A stretch of DNA of 37,006 bases from Methylococcales bacterium (GCA_028714175.1 JAQTMV010000025.1:1-37006); one strand, 5' to 3'; counted from the stretch's first letter, positions 25,231 through 33,495 are shown. Translations and numbers: made by a program. The notes: generated by a model not told the origin, from the sequence alone.

Positions 25231-26310
25231 ATGTCACAAAAAATTTTAGATGTAGTTAAACCCGGCGTTGTCACCGGTGAAGATATACAAAAAATCTTTG
25301 CAATATGCAAAGAAAAGAAATTTGCAATGCCCGCAGTTAATGTTATCAATACCGATTCAATCAACGCCGTATTGGAAGCAGCGGCCAAAGTTAAATCACC
25401 TGTAGTAATCCAAATTTCTAACGGCGGTGCCCAATTTATTGCTGGTAAAGGCCTTAAGTTGGAAGGGCAACAAACAGCCATCCTGGGTGCCATATCTGGC
25501 GCTCAACATGTACACCTGATGGCAGAAGAGTACGGTGTACCTGTCATCATGCACACAGACCATGCAGCAAAAAAATTGTTGCCCTGGATTGATGGTTTGC
25601 TGGATGCCGGTGAGAAACATTGTGCTGAAAAAGGTAAGCCGCTATTCAGCTCTCACATGCTGGATTTGTCTGAAGAAAGTTTGAAAGAAAACATTGAAAT
25701 TTGCGGCCAATATTTAAAGCGCATGTCCAAAATGGGTATGACGCTTGAAATTGAATTAGGTGTTACCGGCGGTGAAGAAGACGGCGTTGATAACAGCGGT
25801 ATGGATAGCTCCTTGTTGTATACTCAACCGGAAGATGTTGCTTATGCTTATGAAGAGCTAAGCAAAATCAGTCATCGTTTCACTATCGCCGCTTCTTTTG
25901 GTAATGTACATGGTGTATACAAGCCAGGCAATGTCAAATTGACGCCTGCCATTTTGAGCAACTCACAAAAATATGTGTCCAAAAAATACGATGTACCTCC
26001 GAACACATTAAATTTTGTGTTTCACGGCGGTTCAGGTTCTACAGCTGCCGAGATCAAAGAATCAATAAGTTACGGCGTAGTTAAAATGAATATTGATACC
26101 GACACCCAATGGGCAACTTGGGAAGCCATCATGAACTATTACAAGAAAAATGAGGCTTATTTGCAAGGTCAAATCGGTAACCCGGACGGTGACGACAAGC
26201 CGAACAAAAAATACTACGATCCACGCGTTTGGCAACGTGCTGGCGAAGTAGGCATGGTTACCCGTTTAGAGCAAGCTTTCCAGGAATTGAACGCTGTTAA
26301 TTCATTGTAA
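25231..26310 (+). CDS. fba: Fructose-bisphosphate aldolase, class II (FbaA type)
   Basis: 359 aa; AGAGG precedes the ATG. It aligns in its landmarks with E. coli FbaA (class IIA): PGVVTGEDIQKIFAICKEKK at the start, zinc ligand His in VIMHTDHAAKKLLPW, ELGVTGGEEDGVD, the second metal His in NVHGVYKPGNVKL, and FHGGSGST. It cleaves fructose 1,6-bisphosphate to triose phosphates, and in the RuMP cycle it draws fixed carbon into central metabolism; some methanotroph enzymes also act on sedoheptulose bisphosphate. It is the last gene of the operon, before a terminator. Confidence 0.96.
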   Translation: MSQKILDVVKPGVVTGEDIQKIFAICKEKKFAMPAVNVINTDSINAVLEAAAKVKSPVVIQISNGGAQFIAGKGLKLEGQQTAILGAISGAQHVHLMAEEYGVPVIMHTDHAAKKLLPWIDGLLDAGEKHCAEKGKPLFSSHMLDLSEESLKENIEICGQYLKRMSKMGMTLEIELGVTGGEEDGVDNSGMDSSLLYTQPEDVAYAYEELSKISHRFTIAASFGNVHGVYKPGNVKLTPAILSNSQKYVSKKYDVPPNTLNFVFHGGSGSTAAEIKESISYGVVKMNIDTDTQWATWEAIMNYYKKNEAYLQGQIGNPDGDDKPNKKYYDPRVWQRAGEVGMVTRLEQAFQELNAVNSL

Positions 26311-26323
26311 GAGTAGCAGTGCG

Positions 26324-26395
26324 GCACCGTGTCTATTAGTTAAGGCGATGTATTTGTAATAGGATGATAGCCTAATCATCAATACAACACGGTGC
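26324..26395. repeat. Large stem-loop after fba
   Basis: GCACCGTGT at 26324-26332 pairs perfectly with ACACGGTGC at 26387-26395. Inside the loop, GATGAT (26363-26368) pairs with ATCATC (26375-26380). There is no T-run, so it is probably an mRNA 3'-end stabilising structure, or part of a small RNA that ends at the terminator downstream. Confidence 0.5.
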
Positions 26396-26411
26396 TGAAC
26401 AAGTGTGATTC

Positions 26412-26454
26412 AACCAAAAAATCGATGTTTGCTCAGCTATTTTTTGGTTTTTTT
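26412..26454 (+). terminator. Rho-independent terminator of the RuMP operon
   Basis: AACCAAAAAAT (26412-26422) and ATTTTTTGGTT (26439-26449) form a perfect 11-bp stem over a 16-base loop, followed by five Ts. The stem is AT-rich but long. It lies 102 bp after the fba stop. Confidence 0.7.
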
Positions 26455-26690
26455 AACCCTTAAGACAAAGATGTAGACCCCCCCACTCATCGTAATAAGT
26501 AAAATTCCTCAGTTGAACTTGGTAAAATGATCCATAATCCTTTTTAGCTTAAAATGTTATGAGCTATTTTTGGCTATTCAGAATTATTTGTACAATCCCA
26601 TATTAAGGTATCGAAAACATATTTGTTTAATCAATAAGTTGTAACATTAAAAATGAAATGGTTCTATACGAATATGATTATGTTAACTGA
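26455..26690. other. AT-rich gap without visible genes
   Basis: I see no gene or recognisable repeat between the RuMP terminator and the transposase relic. It marks the change from the conserved block to decayed accessory DNA. Confidence 0.5.
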
Positions 26691-27157
26691 TTATACGATA
26701 ATCTTGTACACACCTCCGGGAGCGGATTCAAGGTTTAGGGCGCGATAAATAGCCAATTGCCCGGGCTCGGCGCGGGTGGCTTTGCGGACATGCAGTTCAC
26801 GCCCGTCGGCGCGCCGGAAACTGGCCGTGACTCACCATTGGCCGGCCATAATCCGGCCAATGGCGTTCCACTAGGGCCGATGCCGCTCTCTTTCAGGAGG
26901 CGGCGTATGATTTGCACGAACTGACTTCCTGCCCGTCTTCGGAACGGACTTTTTGACCCCGTACAGTGCCGCCCGGTGGCGGTTTCAATGTCGATCGCCA
27001 GCTCGGGATTAAATTGTCGGGTACGTTCGCGGCTAACCACAAGATAACGATAGCCGTGGCTTCTCAGCCAGCCGATAGTGGCCGCCGAAGCGATCCCCGC
27101 GTCCATAACCACCCAATCACCGGGCGGCGCGTTTAGGCCATTTAATATCGTTGCCAA
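26691..27157 (-). pseudogene. IS1634-type transposase relic
   Basis: On the minus strand TLATILNGLNAPPGDWVVMD, then GWLRSHGYRYLVVSRERTRQF, match the central DDE region (VVMDxGIA, HGYRYLVVSRER) of IS1634-family transposases. After a frameshift and large deletion, the C-terminal RELHVRKATRAEP and AIYRALNLESAPGG, ending at a TAA (26691), follow in another frame. The GC-rich relic has no intact ends that I can see. The same C-terminal block is found, more diverged, at 3468-3734. Confidence 0.7.
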
Positions 27158-27349
27158 GGTTCCGGCCCCGGCCCCGGCGCCGCCCTACGCGCGATAAGGG
27201 AGACGAAAATGGTTATGCGTTAAACTGTTATGGCACTATAAATGACGACGAATATAGACTGTAACGAAATCAATTGATTGCGTTGGGCCTGGTGGCGAAA
27301 CCGGGGAAAATATGTTAAATATGGGTTATGGAAGAATGAACTCAATCGC

Positions 27350-27972
27350 TTAACTTGCTCCGCAAATTTGTTGCCAGGCGGGATAGTGCTGCAGGATCGT
27401 CAATGCCGATTCCAGCAGCGCGCGGCCCGGTTCGGTCCGGTGCCAGGTCGATACGCCGGAGGGATGGGGCAGCGGGATCGCTTCGGTGCGGTGGTCGTGA
27501 AAGTTGACGGAGTGAAGTTTGCCGATGACATCGTTCAGTTTTTTCACCGGCAGCAATTGGCTGATCGCCAATTTTCCAACCGGCAGGATCAGATCGGGTT
27601 TAAGCAAATCGATTTCTGCTTGCAGCCAACCCGCGCAGTTATCCATTTCGGCCGGGCTCGGCACACGGTCGCCACTTTTGGGATTTTTACCCGAAAACAG
27701 CGGCACACCGCAGCCATGTAAACACACCGCCGAAAAGTCTCTTCCTCAAGCCCGATGCGCTCGAACCATTTGAACACGGTTTTACCTGCCCGCCGTCCAG
27801 GCAAACGGTTTGCCGAAAACCCCTTCTTTGTCGCCGGGCGCTTGGCCGATCAGTAAAATCGGCGATAGTACCGGGGGCTTCCGGTCACGACCGGACCGGT
27901 CATCGCGGGGCATTTGCTGCAATTCGCCAAGGCGGCGCGGTGGTCGCGCATGATTTGTTCACGTACAGGCAT
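27350..27972 (-). pseudogene. Frameshifted uracil-DNA glycosylase-family gene
   Basis: From an ATG at 27972: MPVREQIMRDHRAALANCSK, CPAMTGPVVTG; shift; PILLIGQAPGDKEGVFGKPF; shift; TVFKWFERIGLEEETFR; shift; then from about 27727 an open frame to the stop at 27350 with FSGKNPKSGDRVPSPAEMDN, LLKPDLILPVGKLAI and LPHPSGVSTWHRT. The CxxC near the N-terminus, GQAPG and LPHPSG motifs fit uracil-DNA glycosylases of the family 4/5-like group. At least three frameshifts break it. If these are assembly errors rather than mutation, the gene would be intact. Confidence 0.7.
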
Positions 27973-28006
27973 AGGTCGTCTTGAACTTAAGGAACACAGA
28001 TCAAGC

Positions 28007-28090
28007 CCTCTCCCTTAAGCATCTGCTCCTTCTCCCTTGAGGGAGAAGCCTGCCTGAGCAGTGTCGAAGGGGCTGGGATGAGGAGGATTA
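28007..28090. repeat. REP-like intergenic palindrome
   Basis: TTCTCCC-TTGA-GGGAGAA (28030-28047) is a perfect hairpin within a run of CT-rich and GGGA-rich sequence; CCTGAGCAGTGTCGAAGG just after resembles a frequent interspersed repeat in proteobacterial genomes. It lies between the UDG relic and exonuclease III. Confidence 0.4.
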
Positions 28091-28145
28091 AATCGGCAGC
28101 GTTCATTTAGCATACAAGTCTTTTCATAAATGAATCGGAGTTACC

Positions 28146-28910
28146 TTAAAAATCAATCTCGATGCCGACTGGACAATGATCCGATCCGGTAATGTCCGGC
28201 AGAATAAAGGCCTGACTGACTTTGCCGACCAGCGCTTTGCTGGTCAACACGTAATCGATCCGCCAACCGACGTTTCTTGCCCTGGCACCGGCGCGGAAAC
28301 TCCACCAGCTATAGACGACGGTGTCTGGATGGAAATGCCGGAAGGTGTCGACCAGTCCGGCGTCGAGAAAACGGCTGAAGCCGTCGATTTCGACCTGGGT
28401 ATAGCCAGCCGATTTATTGTAGTTTGGCTTCGGACGGGCGATATCGATTTCCTGGTGCGCGACATTGAAGTCGCCGCAGACGATTAGCGGTTTTTTGCTT
28501 TGCAGTTGCTGACAATAGGCCAGAAACTCAAGATCCCAGCTTTGCCGGTAATCCAGCCGGAGTAGTTCTTCGCCCGAATTCGGCACATAGACGTTAAGCA
28601 GAAAAAACTGTTCGAATTCGGCGACCATCACGCGGCCTTCCCGGTCGTGCTCGGCAATGCCGATATCATTGATGATTTGCAGCGGCGCCTGCCGGGTTAA
28701 TAGCGTGACGCCGGCATAGCCCTTGCGTTCGGCGCAGTTGGAATAAATGCGGTAGCTGTCGATGCCCTCCAGGGCTTTGTCGATCTGATCGGCCTGGGCC
28801 TTGGTTTCCTGCAGCAGAATGCAGTCGGCATCGAGCCGCGCGAGCGTTTCGGCAAAGCCTTTGCTTTGTACCGAGCGAATGCCATTGACATTCCAGGAAA
28901 TTATTTTCAT
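28146..28910 (-). CDS. xthA: Exodeoxyribonuclease III / AP endonuclease
   Basis: 254 aa, intact. It has MKIISWNVNGIRS (Asn7), LLQETKA (metal-binding Glu35), GDFNVAHQEIDIARPK, SFRAGARARNVGWRIDYVLT and GSDHCPVGIEI, the full exonuclease III/EEP active-site set. It cuts 5' to abasic sites and degrades 3' ends in base-excision repair. Nearby UDG-family DNA, though broken, acts in the same repair route, but co-transcription is not evident. ATG at 28910, no strong ribosome site. Confidence 0.95.
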   Translation of the reverse strand: MKIISWNVNGIRSVQSKGFAETLARLDADCILLQETKAQADQIDKALEGIDSYRIYSNCAERKGYAGVTLLTRQAPLQIINDIGIAEHDREGRVMVAEFEQFFLLNVYVPNSGEELLRLDYRQSWDLEFLAYCQQLQSKKPLIVCGDFNVAHQEIDIARPKPNYNKSAGYTQVEIDGFSRFLDAGLVDTFRHFHPDTVVYSWWSFRAGARARNVGWRIDYVLTSKALVGKVSQAFILPDITGSDHCPVGIEIDF

Positions 28911-29090
28911 GCGATGATTCCGTCTGATGCGTTTGAAGTTGCGTCTTCAAAAGTGAAAATACGCTGGGCGCTATTGTAACCTTCTGTTTTTCGGCTAACC
29001 AGACCTTTTCAGTTTGATTTTTAAGATGGCAATGTGTTTGCAAGGCCTATACGGAGCTGTTAGCGTAGATGACCCATGAGCCTCATCGAG

Positions 29091-29375
29091 TTACACTGCA
29101 GTCAACTCAACCTGCAGCTCAGCTCGTGTTGCCAACATGGCCAGCATGTCCAGACTGAACTTCTCCCACTTGCCACGCATCAGATCGGAAACGCGAGACT
29201 GCCCAATGCCCAAGTGTTCAGCCGCCTGAATTTGCGTCCAGCCGCGTTCGGCAATCGTTTCGCGCAACCGCGTCATCAATTCGGCGCGCATAGCCAGCAA
29301 TGCGGCCTCTTCCGGCGCAAAGCCCGGATCGGCAAAAACATTGCCGGACGATTCAATGATAGGTTCTTTATTCAT
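29091..29375 (-). CDS. XRE-family antitoxin (HigA-like)
   Basis: 94 aa from the ATG at 29375; the frame extends upstream to 29456 but that part overlaps the toxin remnant. Residues 35-85 form an HTH_XRE domain: RETIAERGWTQIQAAEHLGI, GQSRVSDLMRGKWEKFSLDM. This is the COG5606-type antitoxin usually encoded just after a phage-Gp49/HigB-type RelE-fold toxin. The first bases overlap the toxin stop, as in intact pairs. It likely represses its own promoter (see palindrome at 29575-29594). The antitoxin looks intact although its toxin is not. Confidence 0.82.
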   Translation of the reverse strand: MNKEPIIESSGNVFADPGFAPEEAALLAMRAELMTRLRETIAERGWTQIQAAEHLGIGQSRVSDLMRGKWEKFSLDMLAMLATRAELQVELTAV

Positions 29376-29544
29376 TGATTTTCCCCATTTGTCTGTAACG
29401 GCGTGCGGCCAACAATGGTTTAAAGTCCAGCGGCATGGCTCCACGTTGCACGGCATCCAACTCGAATCCTGTTTCGCATCTGGCTTCGGCGGGGAAGTTT
29501 TTAAGATCGTAGAAGCTGGAGCCGATAAAGCGAGGTTTTTTCAT
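29368..29544 (-). pseudogene. HigB/Gp49-like toxin with central deletion
   Basis: 58 codons in one open frame. The N-terminus MKKPRFIGSSFYDLKNFPAE, then ARCETGFELDAVQRG, is typical of the Gp49/HigB-like toxins, and the end LAARRYRQM is the family's last helix. Intact members are about 110-120 aa; the central sheet with the catalytic Arg/Lys residues (the VREIR..FRVIY region) is absent. The deletion kept the frame and the 8-base overlap with the antitoxin gene. The product should be non-toxic. Confidence 0.7.
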
Positions 29545-29574
29545 GGGCCTGATAATATCAAAGCAATTAGATAT

Positions 29575-29594
29575 TTATCAAGTTGTTTTGATAA
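29575..29594. promoter_or_regulatory. Probable HigA-type operator palindrome
   Basis: TTATCAA-N6-TTGATAA is a perfect inverted repeat 31-50 bp upstream of the toxin ATG. Read on the minus strand, its right half supplies TTGATA, a -35-like box, with TATTAT 18 bp further. Antitoxin binding here would block the promoter. Confidence 0.55.
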
Positions 29595-29652
29595 GCTTGT
29601 TCTTAACGCAACCTTTCATCCTCGCATCACAAGAGTCATACGGCCTCAACCA

Positions 29653-29737
29653 GTAGGTGGGCAACGCTTTTCTGCCCGCCACAGTGATGAGTTCATGCTT
29701 TTGGTGTAGTAAAAGTGGGCAAAAAAGCCTACCCACC
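29653..29737. repeat. Inverted-repeat element, copy 2
   Basis: 85 bp. The left end GTAGGTGGGC and the right end GCCTACCCACC pair almost perfectly, with inner stems CGCTTTTCTGCCCGCC and GTGGGCAAAAAAGCC. Related to 14591-14660 and 33958-34045. It lies between the two toxin-antitoxin loci. Confidence 0.7.
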
Positions 29738-29741
29738 GGGC

Positions 29742-29770
29742 TTGTTTGTGTGCACAATTGTACATATACT
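29742..29770 (+). promoter_or_regulatory. Promoter and operator of the BrnTA-type locus
   Basis: TTGTTT (29742-29747) and TATACT (29765-29770) are spaced 17 bp, a good sigma-70 match. Between them the palindrome ACAATTGT (29754-29761), flanked by GC and AC, is a likely BrnA binding site. The start codon follows only 7 bases after the -10 box, so the mRNA may be leaderless or nearly so. Confidence 0.6.
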
Positions 29771-29776
29771 CAATCA

Positions 29777-29892
29777 ATGAAAATTGAATTCGATCCTGAC
29801 AAAGCCGCTGCATACGCGAAGAGTCTGTGCGTCTGATTTCTGCCTGGAAAGCCAATCAATCTCAAAGGAGACGTTATGAGCAACAATTCTGA
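29777..29892 (+). pseudogene. BrnT-type toxin with central deletion
   Basis: The ATG at 29777 reads MKIEFDPDKAAAYA, the usual BrnT beginning, then at 29818 the correct continuation jumps to another frame: EESVRLISAWKANQSQRRRY to a stop at 29890. That is the standard BrnT end. About 55 middle residues of this 90-aa RNase toxin are gone and the join is out of frame, so the actual product is about 19 aa. The 3' end overlaps brnA by 17 bases as in intact loci. Confidence 0.75.
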
Positions 29893-30172
29893 TCCCCTGT
29901 TTGACCGCTATGCCGAGATGGATTTTAGCGACGCCAAGCCTGTTTCTGAAATTCCAGCATTGGCGCTACTGCAAGCTGAACACGGCGGCAAGTCTCGGAT
30001 AACGATACGCGTAGATAATGACACACTGGCGATTTTTAAAGCACGCGTTCAAATAAGCGGCGGCAATTATCAAACGCTGATGAACGAAGCTTTGCGGCAG
30101 TTTGCCCAGGGCATAACGCTGGCCGATGTCGTGCGAGAGACTATTCGGAAGGAATTGCATCAGACTGAATAG
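29876..30172 (+). CDS. BrnA-type antitoxin
   Basis: 98 aa; AAAGGAG precedes the ATG. The N-terminus (FDRYAEMDFSDAKPVSEIPA) is the toxin-binding part of BrnA proteins; the C-terminal ribbon-helix-helix DNA-binding domain contains RITIRVDNDTLAIFKARVQI and GNYQTLMNEALRQF. It normally neutralises the RNase BrnT and represses the operon. It is complete while its toxin is not. Its extended C-terminus is typical of BrnA. Confidence 0.82.
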   Translation: MSNNSDPLFDRYAEMDFSDAKPVSEIPALALLQAEHGGKSRITIRVDNDTLAIFKARVQISGGNYQTLMNEALRQFAQGITLADVVRETIRKELHQTE

Positions 30173-30173
30173 C

Positions 30174-30224
30174 GTAGCGTATTCTGCCGAAGGAAAGCTT
30201 CAACCATACGGCGCATTACGCTAC
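30174..30224. repeat. REP-like inverted repeat
   Basis: GTAGCGTA...GCCG (30174-30189) pairs with CGGC...TACGCTAC (30209-30224), leaving a 19-base loop. It sits just after brnA and before the TIR gene. It may end or stabilise the antitoxin mRNA. Confidence 0.5.
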
Positions 30225-30291
30225 TCTAATGCACTCTACGGATTACACCTTACCGCGTTGAGTATAGACACAGTTAATCACAGGAGAATTC

Positions 30292-30801
30292 ATGCGTATT
30301 TTTATCAGCTACAGCCATCAACAAGGCGATTGGGTTTGCAAGCGGCTGGTTCCGTGTCTGGCGGCAGGCGGGGCGGAGGTGTTGATCGACCGAGAGCGGT
30401 TCAAACTTGGCAGGGCCATAGTCGGCCAGATGGACGCTTTGCAGGACAGCGCGGAGCGGCATCTTTTGGTGTTCTCGCCGGATTATCTGAGCAGCAATTA
30501 TTGCCAGCATGAATTGCAGCGGGCATGGAAACTCGATCCGAAATTCACCAAGGGTTTGCTGTTGCCGGTAATGCGCGAAGCCTGCGCCTTACCGAAGCCT
30601 TTTCTTAAATCTAATCCACTGTATGCCGACCTGCAAGACGATACCCGGCCCGAACCGTGGAACGCTCTGCTCCGGGATTGTGATGCGGAGGGTTTGGGGA
30701 CGAGCGCACCGAATTGGCTGGCGACTCGGGATGAGATTGTGCGCTTTGTGAGCCGCAAGCAGTCGGTGAATCTGGTTACGTCGAACGGAGCGAAGTGGTG
30801 A
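30292..30801 (+). CDS. TIR-domain protein, cut short by an in-frame TGA
   Basis: 169 aa; CAGGAG precedes the ATG. Residues 1-140 are a bacterial TIR (TIR_2) domain: MRIFISYSHQQGDWVCKRLV, EVLIDRERFKLGRAI, FSPDYLSSNYCQHEL; Glu74 in the CQHEL segment is at the position of the catalytic NADase Glu. After GAKW the frame has TGA (30799), but protein-like sequence continues in the same frame (GLLTHIVDDYLPGLALIDLE), so the original gene was longer. Such TIR-NTPase proteins are linked to abortive-infection defence. As it stands it may make a lone TIR domain, or full-length protein by readthrough. Confidence 0.75.
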   Translation: MRIFISYSHQQGDWVCKRLVPCLAAGGAEVLIDRERFKLGRAIVGQMDALQDSAERHLLVFSPDYLSSNYCQHELQRAWKLDPKFTKGLLLPVMREACALPKPFLKSNPLYADLQDDTRPEPWNALLRDCDAEGLGTSAPNWLATRDEIVRFVSRKQSVNLVTSNGAKW

Positions 30802-31204
30802 GGTTTGTTGACTCACATCGTCGATGATTATTTGCCCGGTTTGGCCTTGATCGATCTGGAAGACCCGGACACTGCCTCGCGCCAGGGTTTATTGGCGTCG
30901 ATGCTCCGCGCCTTAGGCGAACGTAAACCGCTGCCGGACAAGCCGCATGATCTTGCCGGATTCAAGACGGTGTTGAATGACCCGCCCTGTTTCACATGTC
31001 GCGCTTAGCCATTTCGATCTCGCCGCGCACCGGGATTATTACGATGTCGATTTATTCGCCGCCCTGAAATTTCTAGTCATGGAAAACGAGCGCAAACTGA
31101 CCCTGCTGGTGCAATCTCGTACTGCATTCGGCGCATTGCTGCCTAAAAATCATCCGCTTTCCGAGATTGATATTAAGACTGTCGAACTGCGGGGCAAGCC
31201 TTGA
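30802..31204 (+). pseudogene. Downstream part of the TIR gene: NTPase-like domain, frameshifted
   Basis: The frame continues from the TGA at 30799 as GLLTHIVDDYLPGLALIDLE to FKTVLNDPP near 30985, then must shift by one base to read VSHVALSHFDLAAHRDYYDV, LVMENERKLTLLVQSRTAFG and ELRGKP with stop at 31202. It looks like a STAND/AAA-like domain without a normal Walker A lysine motif. Its stop overlaps the next gene by 4 bases (TTGA), showing the two were one translational unit. One stop codon and one frameshift separate this from an intact reading frame. Confidence 0.6.
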
Positions 31205-33495
31205 CGCCGAAACCATTGGATCAACTTGGATTAATGGATCACTTTTCTGCGCTGTGGTGGTTGGGATTGTTTTATGGGCGAATAGAGCAGCTAAAAGAAG
31301 CTTTGACTAAAATGACATGGAAGCGGGCGACCTATGCCGCATTTGTACTTTTTATTAGTGCACTGCCCTATATGGTACTGATTGTGATAGTGGGGCGTCT
31401 ACTATTTTTTGGCGCATTTAAACTTGGGCCGATAGAGCAAGTTTCTATTGAATATTCCGAATATCTTGTCCTCCAAGCGAACCAGATGGCGCAATCGATT
31501 TTATTTAGCGCCCTACTTGTCCTTGTGGCATTTGGTGAAGTTGCAACTGGCATTCTCATTGGAATTGTTTTTGGTGTTTTTCTGGGTACTACCATTGGAA
31601 TTGATTCTGACATCATTTTTGCAACAGCAATCTTAAATGCTATTGTTCTTTTTGCATATCTTGTAGATCGTCAAGATTCAACAGATTATATAGTTGGGGC
31701 TTTTTGGGCCGTAATACTTGGAAGCATATATTTTGTTATACCGTTGATGTTAGGAGGTATTCCTGTTTTTTTGAAACTATCCCTCAGCAATACTACTGTA
31801 TCAAGTTTATGTTTGTTCTCCAGCCTGATTTTCATATTTCGCGCATATCACTACCCCATTCACCTGTTTTTCATATGGCCAAAATTTAAACCAATGTGGT
31901 ATCCGCGGCATCCGGTAGCTTGGGATAATATATGCACATTTCCCTTTCCTCGACTTGATCCACTGCTGGCAAGTTACGCCGAAATCGAACCGGAAGCCGG
32001 ACACCGGGAAATTGACCGATTGATCGACTATTATCCCAGTCAACGAAAAACCGGATTGCGGGCGCTCTGCCGTGTTATTGCCCGCAAAACTGCTAAGGAA
32101 ACCCGGCTATCTCGCTTAGATGAGCTCGTCGCCCGGTTGCCCGAAGGTGATAAAGGCTTTCTCAGCAAGACAAGAGATGTCCGGTTAGTGGTTTCCGAGA
32201 TTGCCCAATTACAAAGACGTCTGGATACTTTGGATCGACCCTTGTTACGCGAGCCCACGGCTAATTCGCTGTACGAAAAGATCAAAATTTTCCAAACCCA
32301 AATCAGCGGTTATCCAGAACCTTTAAACAGTGAATTCCGCAAGGCTGCAACTCACTGGGTGGCTATCGCCGAACAGCAATATCACCAAGTGCGTGATATT
32401 TTCAACCGCGAACCCGCACCTCAGGTGTTCCGTGCTGGCGATCCGGTGGATTGCAGCCAGGAAGCCTTTATTCTGCGCGAAGCCGTATTGGGCGAGTTGG
32501 ATCGTCAATTGACCCTAGCTACTGGCTGCCCCGGCCTGATTCTCTACGCCCGGCGGCGCATGGGCAAATCCACGCTGCTGAGCAACCTTAAGGGATTCCT
32601 GCCGGTTTCGACACGCATCGCCGTGGTGTCCATGCAGAATCCCGACGCCTTCGCCTCGCAAAGCGATTTGCTGCGCACTTTGCTGCAAACGGTTGCGGTG
32701 GCTGTGCCGGAGGCAGGGTTGTCCGTTGTAAAAGCGCCTAGCCTTCAGGATTTTTTCAAGCGGCTGGCCGAGTGCAATACCCAACTGGAAAAGGACAATT
32801 GCCGCCTGTTGTTGGCTATCGACGAATACGAAAACCTGGACTGCAAGCTAGGCGAGGGGGTATTCAGCGAAGACTTGCTGGCGAATTTGCGAGAATCCAT
32901 CCAGTACCACCGCCGCATCGTCTGGGTGTTCGCCGGTAGCCACGCCATCGACGAATTGAGCCACGCGCCTTGGCCGTCTTATCTGATCAGCGCCCGCACC
33001 GTGGAAATCCCACCGTTCAGTCCGGATGAGACTCGCCGTTTGCTAACAGAGCCGCTGCGGTATTCGCGGTTGTGGAAAGACGACGACCCCAAGCGGCCAC
33101 ATTTCGATCCAGGGTTTTGGGGCGAGGGCGGGATAGAGCGCATCCATGCGGAAGCCGCCGGTTGGCCGCATCTGGTGCAGCTTCTGGCGGAAACCGCCGT
33201 AGACTTGTGCAACGACCGCGAGCGGGCGACGGTGGACGTTGACTTGCTGGAACAGGCGATCAGCAAGGCGTTGACGGCTGGCGACACGGTATTACGACAC
33301 TTGCTACGCGGTGAGGCGAGTGAGGCGGAATGGGCTTATATCAACGGCTTTCGCCGCCACGATACGCAGGCGCCGCCGGAGAACGTGGAAGTGTATCGAG
33401 GCTTGCGGCGGCGTTTACTGGTGGAAGAGGCAGAAGGCGGGGCATGGCGGCTGCGCGTGCCGCTGTTACAGAGGTGGTTGCGGGCGCGGGGGTGA
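31201..33495 (+). CDS. Membrane-anchored STAND/AAA-like ATPase, partner of the TIR gene
   Basis: 764 aa from the TTG at 31201, which overlaps the upstream stop; ATG at 31234 is an alternative. Residues about 40-220 hold four to six hydrophobic segments. A helical linker (about 225-400) leads to an ATPase domain: Walker A in ARRRMGKSTLL (Lys456), Walker B LLLAIDEYENL (Asp541), sensor-like WVFAGSHAIDEL, then a winged-helix-like C-terminus ending in PLLQRWLRARG. The arrangement resembles STAND-type NTPases (AAA_16/ORC-like) that act as sensors in antiviral systems. Together with the TIR gene it suggests a two-gene defence locus: membrane ATPase sensor plus NAD-degrading effector. Pairing is inferred from overlap; the family is not named. 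Confidence 0.75.
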   Translation: MTPKPLDQLGLMDHFSALWWLGLFYGRIEQLKEALTKMTWKRATYAAFVLFISALPYMVLIVIVGRLLFFGAFKLGPIEQVSIEYSEYLVLQANQMAQSILFSALLVLVAFGEVATGILIGIVFGVFLGTTIGIDSDIIFATAILNAIVLFAYLVDRQDSTDYIVGAFWAVILGSIYFVIPLMLGGIPVFLKLSLSNTTVSSLCLFSSLIFIFRAYHYPIHLFFIWPKFKPMWYPRHPVAWDNICTFPFPRLDPLLASYAEIEPEAGHREIDRLIDYYPSQRKTGLRALCRVIARKTAKETRLSRLDELVARLPEGDKGFLSKTRDVRLVVSEIAQLQRRLDTLDRPLLREPTANSLYEKIKIFQTQISGYPEPLNSEFRKAATHWVAIAEQQYHQVRDIFNREPAPQVFRAGDPVDCSQEAFILREAVLGELDRQLTLATGCPGLILYARRRMGKSTLLSNLKGFLPVSTRIAVVSMQNPDAFASQSDLLRTLLQTVAVAVPEAGLSVVKAPSLQDFFKRLAECNTQLEKDNCRLLLAIDEYENLDCKLGEGVFSEDLLANLRESIQYHRRIVWVFAGSHAIDELSHAPWPSYLISARTVEIPPFSPDETRRLLTEPLRYSRLWKDDDPKRPHFDPGFWGEGGIERIHAEAAGWPHLVQLLAETAVDLCNDRERATVDVDLLEQAISKALTAGDTVLRHLLRGEASEAEWAYINGFRRHDTQAPPENVEVYRGLRRRLLVEEAEGGAWRLRVPLLQRWLRARG

